From the NCBI GenBank assembly GCA_030641085.1, contig DAOWIC010000092.1:1-6871 (forward strand): a stretch of 6,871 bases of DNA, read 5' to 3'. Under the pieces are notes generated by a model. The model ran no database searches, was not told the DNA's origin, and saw only the letters and a program-made list of their open reading frames with translations. Shown piece after piece: positions 1-5,643 of this stretch. This DNA is from Calditrichota bacterium. Its GTDB lineage: Bacteria; Zixibacteria; MSB-5A5; GN15; FEB-12. Positions within the stretch are counted from its first letter, which is position 1. Every line of letters starts with the position of its first letter. Both the position numbers and the translations under genes were made by a program.

Positions 1-1
1 C

Positions 2-3000
2 TACTTCTTCAACACCGAAACCGGGGCGGTGCAAAAAGCGAAAAATACCTACGAGCGCCCCCAGCCCCACGCCTGCTTCATCCAGTCCGTGCGGGACGAC
101 CTCGTCAACGAGGGCGGCATCATGGACCTGTGGACGCGGGAGGCGCGTCTTTTCAAGTTCGGATCGGGCAGCGGCTCCAACTTCTCCAACATCCGCGCCG
201 CCGGAGAGCCCCTCTCGGGGGGAGGAAAAAGTTCCGGCCTCATGTCCTTCCTGAAAATCGGCGACCGGGCGGCGGGCGCGATCAAATCCGGCGGCACTAC
301 CCGTCGTGCGGCCAAGATGGTCTGCCTGGACCTGGATCATCCGGATATCACCGAGTTTATTGACTGGAAAGTGGTCGAGGAGCAGAAGGTGGCGGCGCTG
401 GTGGCCGGCTCCAAAATCATTCGCCTGCAGTTGAGCGAAATTTTCGACGCCGCCCGTATTTCCGGCTCAAACGGCGATTCGGTTTATGAAACCGATCCGA
501 CCAAGAACAAAAAGCTTAAAGCGGCGCTCAGGACAGCCCGCAGTCTGGCGGTGCCCGAGACCTACATCAAAAAGGTGCTTGAACTGACCTCGCAGGGGGT
601 CGGCGATATCAATTTTGTCGATCTCAACACCAATTGGGACAGTGATTCCTACCTGACTGTCTCCGGCCAGAATTCGAACAACTCGGTTCGCATTCCCAAC
701 CATTTTTTCGAGAAACTCGGAAAAGCCGAAGACTGGGAGCTTCGTAGCCGGATGAAGGGCGACGTGATCAGAACCCTGCCGGCCTCTGAACTGTGGGAGA
801 AGATCTGTTTTGCGAGCTGGTCCTGTGCCGATCCGGGGGTGCAGTTCGACACAACCATCAATGAGTGGCACACCTGTCCGGAAGATGGCCGGATCAACGC
901 CTCCAATCCCTGTTCGGAATATATGTTCCTCGACGATACCGCCTGCAATCTGGCCTCGATCAATCTGGCTAAGTTTCTCAACGCCGAAGGCGAGTTCGAT
1001 ATCGAAGGCTATCTGCACGCGGTTCGGATCTGGACAATCGTGCTGGAGATATCGGTCCTTATGGCCTCCTATCCGTCGGCGCCGATCGCCCAGAAGAGCT
1101 TCGATTACCGCACTCTCGGTCTGGGCTTTGCGAACCTCGGCACGGTGCTGATGCGGTTGGGCCTGCCGTACGATTCACCGGAAGGTTATGCCTGGTGCGG
1201 TACGCTGGCGGCGCTTCTAACCGGCCAGGCTTATGTTACTTCGTCGGAGATGGCGCGCCAGCAGGGTCCATTTACCGCTTATTACCGCAACCGTGAGCAT
1301 ATGCTGCGAGTGGTGCGCAATCACCGGCGGGCGGCCTACAATGCCGACAAGTCCGAATACGAAGGGCTGACCGTCAAGCCGCAGGGGATCAACGCCAATT
1401 ATGTCCCGGAGGAGATGGTTACGGCGGTGCGTCGGGTGTGGGATCAGGCGGTTGAAGTTGGCGAAGTTCACGGATTCCGCAATGCCCAGGTAAGTGTCGT
1501 TGCCCCGACCGGCACCATCGGTCTGGTGATGGACTGCGATACGACCGGTATCGAGCCTGACTTTGCCCTGGTCAAATTCAAGAAGCTGGCCGGCGGCGGT
1601 TATTTCAAAATAATCAACAGTTCCGTGCCGGTCGCCCTGGCCAGGCTTGGTTACAGCGAAGAGGAAGTCAACGATATTATCCTCTATGCCACCGGTCACA
1701 AGACACTCTTTCAGGCACCGTACATAAATCATGAATCGTTGAAGGCGAAGGGATTCGGAAACGAAGAATTGGAAAAAATCGAAGTCTGTCTGGAAAACGT
1801 TTTCGATATCACCTTCGCCTTCAATAAATACACCCTGGGCGAAGAATTCCTGACCGATACGCTCGGTCTGTCGAAGGATGTCATCGACGACTGGAATTTC
1901 AACCTGCTTCGCGAGCTTGGCTTTACGCGCGAGCAGATCGAAGTTGCCAACGAATTCTGCTGCGGAACGATGACCCTTGAGGGCGCCCCTCATATCAAGG
2001 AAAAAGACCTGGCCGTTTTCGACTGCGCCAGCAAGTGCGGCAAGAAGGGCAAGCGCTATATTCCGTTTGAGGCTCATATTCGGATGATGGCCTCCGCGCA
2101 GCCGTTTATCTCGGGGGCGATCTCCAAAACGATCAACATGCCGGCCGAGGCGACGATCGAGGATGTCAAAAAAGCCTACCGCATGTCGTGGGAGACCATG
2201 ACCAAGGCAATCGCCATCTATCGTGACGGTTCCAAACTGAGCCAGCCGTTGAGCGCGGCCCTTTTTGACGACGATGCTGATGAAGAAGAACTGACGGTCA
2301 GCAGTGTTTCGCGGAAGATGGCGGAAAAGATCGTCTATCGCTACATCGCCAAGCGGCGCAAACTGCCGTATCGGCGGGGCGGTTACACGCAGAAGGCCCA
2401 AGTGGGCGGCCACAAGATCTATTTGCGCACGGGTGAGTATTCCGACGGTACTCTGGGGGAGATTTTCCTCGATATGCACCGCGAAGGCGCGGCATTCCGG
2501 TCGCTGATGAACAGTTTTGCGATCGCCATCTCGCTGGGCCTGCAGCATGGCGTGCCGCTGGAAGAGTTCGCCGAGGCGTTTCTGTTCAGCCGGTTTGAGC
2601 CGAACGGGCTGGTGCAAGGCAACAAGTCAATCAAGAGGACGACCTCGATTATCGACTATATTTTCCGCGAGTTGGCCATCACCTATCTCGGGCGCACCGA
2701 CCTGGCGCACGTTTCCGAGGATGACCTCAGAGGCGACACCCTGGGCGACCCGAAGGAAGAAGGGATGGAGTATCTCGAGGAGGAGCCGGCCACGACGCGC
2801 GTGACCGGGCAGATTACGGCAGGAAGTCGAAGCGATAATGATATCCATTCGGATCATCTGAGCCGACTGAGATCGGGTGGCGACAATGGCAATTCAGGAG
2901 GTAACGGCAGTGGTAAGCAGATTGAGAGTGAGGCTACAGTTGCGGCATCTGCGAAGCAGGAGGCGGTGCTTGAGTATATCGCCACGCCGGTCGAGGCAGG

Positions 3001-3160
3001 CAGCCGAAAAAGTGAGGGAAAACTCCAGCAGGAAGTCCGAACTGCGAGATTAAAGGGTTACGAAGGAGACATGTGCGGCGAGTGCGGCCAGTTTACAATG
3101 GTTCGCAACGGCACCTGTCTTAAATGCGAAACGTGTGGCGCTACCTCCGGCTGCAGCTAA
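2..3160 (+). CDS. nrdJ: Vitamin B12-dependent (class II) ribonucleotide reductase, 5'-truncated by window edge
   Basis: Cytosolic enzyme that reduces ribonucleotides to deoxyribonucleotides using adenosylcobalamin to generate a thiyl radical. The frame is open from base 2, so the start codon is outside the window; the GTG at 29 is internal (upstream codons YFFNTETGA fit the family). Residues below count from base 29. Seen: HACFIQS with redox cysteine C16; GSGSGSNFSNIR around 46-57, typical of class II; NPCSE at 293-297, with C295 the expected thiyl-radical cysteine; partner redox cysteine C306 in TACNLASINL; PTGTIG substrate-phosphate loop at 493-498; TSCPD domain roughly 770-880; Gly/Ser/Asn-rich linker about 930-970; cysteine-rich tail with C1016, C1019, C1030, C1033, C1036 and C1042. 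The tail cysteines probably relay electrons to the active site and may bind zinc (inference). Ends in TAA, 135 bp before a strong terminator. No inserted intein or frameshift seen. Any ATP-cone or upstream cobalamin riboswitch would be left of the window. Confidence 0.97.
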   Translation, partial: YFFNTETGAVQKAKNTYERPQPHACFIQSVRDDLVNEGGIMDLWTREARLFKFGSGSGSNFSNIRAAGEPLSGGGKSSGLMSFLKIGDRAAGAIKSGGTTRRAAKMVCLDLDHPDITEFIDWKVVEEQKVAALVAGSKIIRLQLSEIFDAARISGSNGDSVYETDPTKNKKLKAALRTARSLAVPETYIKKVLELTSQGVGDINFVDLNTNWDSDSYLTVSGQNSNNSVRIPNHFFEKLGKAEDWELRSRMKGDVIRTLPASELWEKICFASWSCADPGVQFDTTINEWHTCPEDGRINASNPCSEYMFLDDTACNLASINLAKFLNAEGEFDIEGYLHAVRIWTIVLEISVLMASYPSAPIAQKSFDYRTLGLGFANLGTVLMRLGLPYDSPEGYAWCGTLAALLTGQAYVTSSEMARQQGPFTAYYRNREHMLRVVRNHRRAAYNADKSEYEGLTVKPQGINANYVPEEMVTAVRRVWDQAVEVGEVHGFRNAQVSVVAPTGTIGLVMDCDTTGIEPDFALVKFKKLAGGGYFKIINSSVPVALARLGYSEEEVNDIILYATGHKTLFQAPYINHESLKAKGFGNEELEKIEVCLENVFDITFAFNKYTLGEEFLTDTLGLSKDVIDDWNFNLLRELGFTREQIEVANEFCCGTMTLEGAPHIKEKDLAVFDCASKCGKKGKRYIPFEAHIRMMASAQPFISGAISKTINMPAEATIEDVKKAYRMSWETMTKAIAIYRDGSKLSQPLSAALFDDDADEEELTVSSVSRKMAEKIVYRYIAKRRKLPYRRGGYTQKAQVGGHKIYLRTGEYSDGTLGEIFLDMHREGAAFRSLMNSFAIAISLGLQHGVPLEEFAEAFLFSRFEPNGLVQGNKSIKRTTSIIDYIFRELAITYLGRTDLAHVSEDDLRGDTLGDPKEEGMEYLEEEPATTRVTGQITAGSRSDNDIHSDHLSRLRSGGDNGNSGGNGSGKQIESEATVAASAKQEAVLEYIATPVEAGSRKSEGKLQQEVRTARLKGYEGDMCGECGQFTMVRNGTCLKCETCGATSGCS

Positions 3161-3377
3161 GCTCGAATCATGATCGGTTGACCCGGCCGCGGGAGGCAGA
3201 GGGGAGCCGGAGAGAGCAGTCTCAGGGGGTTGGTTTGACGAAGGCACACTATAGCTGAACATCGGATGTTTAGTTGGCCTTACGCTTCGGATGTCAAATG
3301 CCCGCCGGGTCTGAAGACCCGGCGGGCATTTTTATGTCTGATCGCAGGAAACGGAGAAGATCGGCTCGTCGCCGGTG
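3161..3377. other. Intergenic region between convergent genes
   Basis: This 217-bp gap separates the nrdJ stop from the stop of the minus-strand ABM gene. The only strong element is the intrinsic terminator at 3296-3333. Bases about 3189-3230 are purine-rich on the plus strand, and TCGGATGT occurs twice (3262-3269 and 3287-3294), which may be chance. A weak CCGGC/GCCGG pairing (3183-3187 with 3206-3210) is too short to call a structure. No supported gene was seen here. Confidence 0.7.
3296..3333 (+). terminator. Rho-independent terminator, probably shared by convergent genes
   Basis: A perfect 16-bp stem (3296-3311 with 3316-3331) closes a TGAA loop (3312-3315), and a T run ends at 3333. The stem is GC-rich in its centre. 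It ends nrdJ transcription on the plus strand, and it also lies 46 bp past the stop of the minus-strand ABM gene. On the minus strand the stem is followed by only three T residues, so termination that way should be weaker but plausible. Confidence 0.9.
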
Positions 3378-3677
3378 TTAGCGCTCGATGGCGGCTATCG
3401 AGTCAATGCTGGAAAACTTGGGCCGCACCTCGCAGCGCGGATAGAGGACCGCAACGAATTTCGAGACATGGTCCGATTCCCGATGCGCGGTCTCGGCGTC
3501 CTCGTTGCGGAAGGTCATGACGTGGATGAAGTCCGGTCCCCCATTGACCTGGAATACTTCGTAGTACACCGCGCCCGGTTCCTCGCGCTGGATGGCGGCG
3601 ATAAACTCCTGAATCGCAGCGACGATTGTGGCTATTTCAGGCTGCTTCACTTTGTAGGTGACTAATGTGCGAATCAT
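3378..3677 (-). CDS. Small ABM-domain protein (antibiotic biosynthesis monooxygenase-like, putative quinol monooxygenase family)
   Basis: A 99-residue protein that fits the single-domain dimeric alpha+beta-barrel ABM fold (Pfam ABM), a family that includes YgiN-like quinol monooxygenases and many proteins of unknown substrate. Seen: beta strand RTLVTYKVK at 3-11; helix about 14-31; EPGAVYYEVF at 33-42; DFIHVMTF at 49-56; the conserved-looking AHRESDHVSKF at 64-74; and YPRCEVRPKF at 79-88 before the C-terminal strand. The ATG at 3677 is preferred because AGGGGA lies 8 nt upstream; an in-frame TTG at 3713 would add 12 residues that overlap the preceding gene and lacks a clear ribosome site. It is the second gene of a two-gene minus-strand unit, 22 bp after the GNAT gene. 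Actual substrate, and whether it is enzymatic, cannot be told from sequence. Confidence 0.86.
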   Translation of the reverse strand: MIRTLVTYKVKQPEIATIVAAIQEFIAAIQREEPGAVYYEVFQVNGGPDFIHVMTFRNEDAETAHRESDHVSKFVAVLYPRCEVRPKFSSIDSIAAIER

Positions 3678-3691
3678 GTCTGGCTTCCCCT
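3678..3691 (-). promoter_or_regulatory. Ribosome binding site deciding the ABM gene start
   Basis: On the minus strand AGGGGA (3691-3686) sits 8 nt before the ATG at 3677. It falls inside the 22-bp gap after the GNAT stop codon (3700-3702). This supports the shorter 99-residue start over the upstream TTG. Confidence 0.6.
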
Positions 3692-3699
3692 GGGACTTT

Positions 3700-4299
3700 C
3701 TATTTTCGTTCAATATAATATCTCATTATCGGTCGAGTCGGGCTGCGACGAAGCACCTCCGCAAAGCCCGCTTTCTGATAGGCTGATGCCAGCCCGGTCC
3801 ATACGAATGGGTCCGGCGATTGTCGTCCGTCGAGATCATACGGGTAACCCTCGACTATTGTCGCCCCCTTCTTGCGGGCGTGTTCGACAGCGGCCTGGAG
3901 CATGAGAGGACTCACGCCCCGGCGGCGGTATGGTTTTGATACAAACAGGCATACTACCGACCAGACCTTTTTGTCGTCGACCGGTTTGAGCGTCCGCGCC
4001 GTTTCAAACCGCACGAAAGCATCACGCGGACCGATCGAGCACCATCCGACCGGCTCCTTCTCACGGTAGGCAATAAGGCCGGGAACCTCGCCGGAGGCGA
4101 CGATCTTCTTCATGGTCCGTTTGTGGCTCGCACCTTTGCCGCGTTCAAAGTCGGACGCCCGAAGCCGCCAGTACATGCACCAGCAACCGCCGCAAGCGCC
4201 ACGTTGACCGAACAGTTTTTCAAGGTCCGGCCACCGGCTCGGGGTCACCGCCTTGATTGTCAGGGTCGAGGCCGAAATGGGTTTATTCTCAGTCGCCAA
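3700..4299 (-). CDS. GNAT family N-acetyltransferase with N-terminal Cys-rich motif
   Basis: Predicted cytosolic acetyl-CoA-dependent N-acetyltransferase, about 199 residues, substrate unknown. Counting from the TTG at 4299: strand LTIKAV at 13-18 opens the fold; CGGCWCMYWR at 36-45 holds C36, C39 and C41; GLIAYREKEPVGWCSIGPR at 74-92 gives central strands; VVCLFVSKPYRRRGVSPLML at 115-134 is motif A, where R125-x-x-G128-x-S130 matches the acetyl-CoA pyrophosphate loop with Ser in place of the usual final Gly/Ala; a helix AAVEHARKKGA follows, and AYQKAGFAEV near the C-terminus resembles motif B. The TTG at 4299 is chosen because GGGAG lies 7 nt upstream; the frame is open further to a TTG at 4335, which would add 12 residues. 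First gene of a two-gene unit with the ABM gene. The fold is confident; the start is moderately sure. Confidence 0.87.
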   Translation of the reverse strand: MATENKPISASTLTIKAVTPSRWPDLEKLFGQRGACGGCWCMYWRLRASDFERGKGASHKRTMKKIVASGEVPGLIAYREKEPVGWCSIGPRDAFVRFETARTLKPVDDKKVWSVVCLFVSKPYRRRGVSPLMLQAAVEHARKKGATIVEGYPYDLDGRQSPDPFVWTGLASAYQKAGFAEVLRRSPTRPIMRYYIERK

Positions 4300-4311
4300 G
4301 AATGTACTCCC
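4300..4311 (-). promoter_or_regulatory. Ribosome binding site deciding the GNAT TTG start
   Basis: On the minus strand GGGAG (4311-4307) stands 7 nt before TTG at 4299. No comparable site precedes the alternative starts at 4335 (TTG) or 4332 (GTG), so the inner TTG is the best-supported initiation codon. Confidence 0.55.
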
Positions 4312-4383
4312 ACGTCCTGTTTGGCTGCGCACCAACTGCCCGGCTGGTTCGGTCGGGTTAAACCTAACCGGCTAATCGCCAAT

Positions 4384-4412
4384 AATCTACAGGTTTATCC
4401 GGGCGATTGCAA
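4384..4412 (-). promoter_or_regulatory. Weak candidate sigma-70-type promoter for the GNAT/ABM unit
   Basis: On the minus strand TTGCAA (4412-4407) and TAGATT (4389-4384) are 17 bp apart, each matching four of six consensus positions. Transcription would begin near 4377, giving a leader of about 77 nt. A small inverted repeat, GGTTA-AACC-TAACC (4356-4369), would fall in that leader. Matches this weak arise by chance in AT-richer DNA, and the host sigma consensus is unknown. Confidence 0.22.
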
Positions 4413-4429
4413 ATCGAAAACAGAATTTT

Positions 4430-4484
4430 TGTACTGCCGGGCAATATCTCAAAGGTCGAAACCTTTGTCCGATTGGCCCGTACA
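4430..4484. promoter_or_regulatory. Nested inverted repeat upstream of the exporter operon
   Basis: The centre is a perfect 7-bp stem CAAAGGT/ACCTTTG (4450-4456 with 4461-4467) around a CGAA tetraloop. Around it, after an internal loop, pair AA/TT (4443-4444 with 4473-4474), GGGC/GCCC (4439-4442 with 4476-4479) and TGTAC/GTACA (4430-4434 with 4480-4484). Together this is a 55-base imperfect hairpin or operator ending 48 bp before the adaptor ATG, in the gap between divergent transcription units. It lacks a following T run, so it is not a typical terminator. It could be a DNA operator for a dimeric repressor or a leader RNA fold; the sequence does not decide. Confidence 0.4.
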
Positions 4485-4532
4485 GGAAACTAATTAACAA
4501 AAATATATTGTCTTTGCTCTGGAGGCAGGCTG

Positions 4533-5627
4533 ATGTTCAAGAAAGTTTTCATGTCAATTATAGTCCTGGCTGTTATCGGAGGAGTTCTCTTCTTCGCCAT
4601 CGACGGTGCGGCCAAGAAGGGCGAGGGGCTTAAAACAGTGCCGGTCGAACGCGGTTCGATTATCGATAAGGCGCTGGCCGTCGGACAGATCGAGCCGAAG
4701 CTGGAGATTGCCGTTAAATCGAAGATATCCGGTATTGTCCGTAAGACCTACGTTGATATCGGCGATTATGTCAAGGCCGGCGATCCGCTTTTTGATATTG
4801 CCCCGGATCCCACGCCGCTGGAATTCGCCGAGGCAAAACGCCAGGTGGAGATTTACCAGGTTGGTTATACCAATACCAAGCGCGAGTTCGACCGCGTGAG
4901 GGCGCTGAAGGACAAGCAACTGATCTCGCACCAGCAATATGATTCCCAACTGGCGCAACACGATGAAGCGAAACTTCGCCTCGAACTGGCCCAGGAAAAG
5001 CTGGCGTTGATAGAGTCCGGCAAGTCACGCGTGGCCGATCGCGAGGTGGATAATACCATCCGCTCGCCTATCGCCGGCACAGTGCTTTCCCGACTGGTCG
5101 AGGAAGGTGATCCGGTAGTGCCGCTGACGTCCTATCAAGCCGGTACCGAGTTGATGACGCTGGCCGAGATGGATGACCTTGTTTTTAAGGGCAATGTCGA
5201 TGAAATCGATGTCGGTAAGCTGAGCGAAGGCATGGTGGTTGAGATCGAGATCGGCGCGATTCCGAACGAAAAAGTGTCCGGCGTGCTTTCCAGAATTTCA
5301 CCCAAGGCTCATAAAGAGGAAGGTTCCACCGTCTTCGAGGTCGAAATCATCCTGACCGATGTTGGCAGCATTTTCCTGAGGGCCGGGTACAGCGCCAACG
5401 CGGATATCATTATCACCAGGAAGGAAGAAATCCTGCTCATTCCGGAGCGGCTGGTTAAGATGGAAGACTCGGTCATGCAGGTCGAGGTCCAGGATACAGC
5501 CGCCGTCATAGCCACCCGGGAAATCACCACCGGCCTTTCCGACGGCATCAATATCGAGGTCGTCGAGGGGCTTGAAGAGGGCGAACTGCTGGTAGAACGC
5601 CCGCCCAAAGAAATAACAGGCGACTAA
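4533..5627 (+). CDS. HlyD/MacA-family periplasmic adaptor subunit of an efflux transporter
   Basis: A 364-residue membrane fusion protein expected to link an inner-membrane transporter to an outer-membrane channel. Seen: one N-terminal hydrophobic segment at about 5-23 after FKK, with no lipobox Cys, so probably an uncleaved anchor with the rest in the periplasm; first half of the lipoyl/barrel-sandwich domain around 58-90 (SGIVRKTYVDIGDYVKAGDP); alpha-helical hairpin about 96-163, rich in charged and Gln residues and likely coiled coil; second lipoyl half at 175-195 (RSPIAGTVLSRLVEEGDPV); beta-barrel about 205-290; membrane-proximal domain to the end (LLIPERLVKMED, then ITTGLSDGINIEVVEGLEEG). 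Length is usual for the family. The ATG is preceded by GGAGG at 4521-4525 with 7-nt spacing. The permease gene starts 16 bp after its stop, so they should be one operon. An RND partner is the alternative, but the neighbour points to an ABC MacA-type role. Substrate unknown. Confidence 0.94.
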   Translation: MFKKVFMSIIVLAVIGGVLFFAIDGAAKKGEGLKTVPVERGSIIDKALAVGQIEPKLEIAVKSKISGIVRKTYVDIGDYVKAGDPLFDIAPDPTPLEFAEAKRQVEIYQVGYTNTKREFDRVRALKDKQLISHQQYDSQLAQHDEAKLRLELAQEKLALIESGKSRVADREVDNTIRSPIAGTVLSRLVEEGDPVVPLTSYQAGTELMTLAEMDDLVFKGNVDEIDVGKLSEGMVVEIEIGAIPNEKVSGVLSRISPKAHKEEGSTVFEVEIILTDVGSIFLRAGYSANADIIITRKEEILLIPERLVKMEDSVMQVEVQDTAAVIATREITTGLSDGINIEVVEGLEEGELLVERPPKEITGD

Positions 5628-5643
5628 GCCCGCAGGAGAGAAC

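Larger units (their letters stand above)
4300..4532. other. Divergent intergenic region
   Basis: This 233-bp region separates the minus-strand GNAT gene from the plus-strand adaptor gene and must hold promoters for both. It is AT-richer toward its right end (about 4485-4510). TATATT at 4504-4509 resembles a -10 box for the adaptor operon but has no good -35 partner at normal spacing; TTGTCC (4465-4470) with ACTAAT (4489-4494) at 18 bp is an alternative that would overlap the hairpin. Neither is convincing. No supported gene was found here. Confidence 0.6.

Noticed and set aside
467..1018. A 183-codon minus-strand open frame inside nrdJ
   Set aside because: It is antisense to the catalytic core of nrdJ, including the NPCSE region, with no family resemblance; a shadow frame.
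1217..2617. A 466-codon open frame on the minus strand inside nrdJ
   Set aside because: It lies entirely antisense to a well-conserved reductase, shows no recognisable domain or membrane pattern, and is explained by the codon bias of nrdJ leaving few stops on the opposite strand.
3235..3255. TTGACG followed by TATAGC, resembling promoter boxes in the gap after nrdJ
   Set aside because: The boxes are only 9 bp apart, too close for a sigma-70 promoter, and no plus-strand gene follows before the terminator.
3262..3294. Direct repeat TCGGATGT, two copies 25 bp apart
   Set aside because: Eight bases repeated once is near chance level and no attachment site or element boundary adjoins it.
3266..3520. 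An 84-codon plus-strand open frame starting before the terminator
   Set aside because: It reads straight through the terminator stem and then antisense to the ABM gene, and its product is unrecognisable.
4123..4497. A 124-codon plus-strand open frame spanning the GNAT start and the divergent intergenic region
   Set aside because: It is antisense to the GNAT N-terminus, has no family resemblance, and would run through the inverted repeat and likely promoters; no clear ribosome site.
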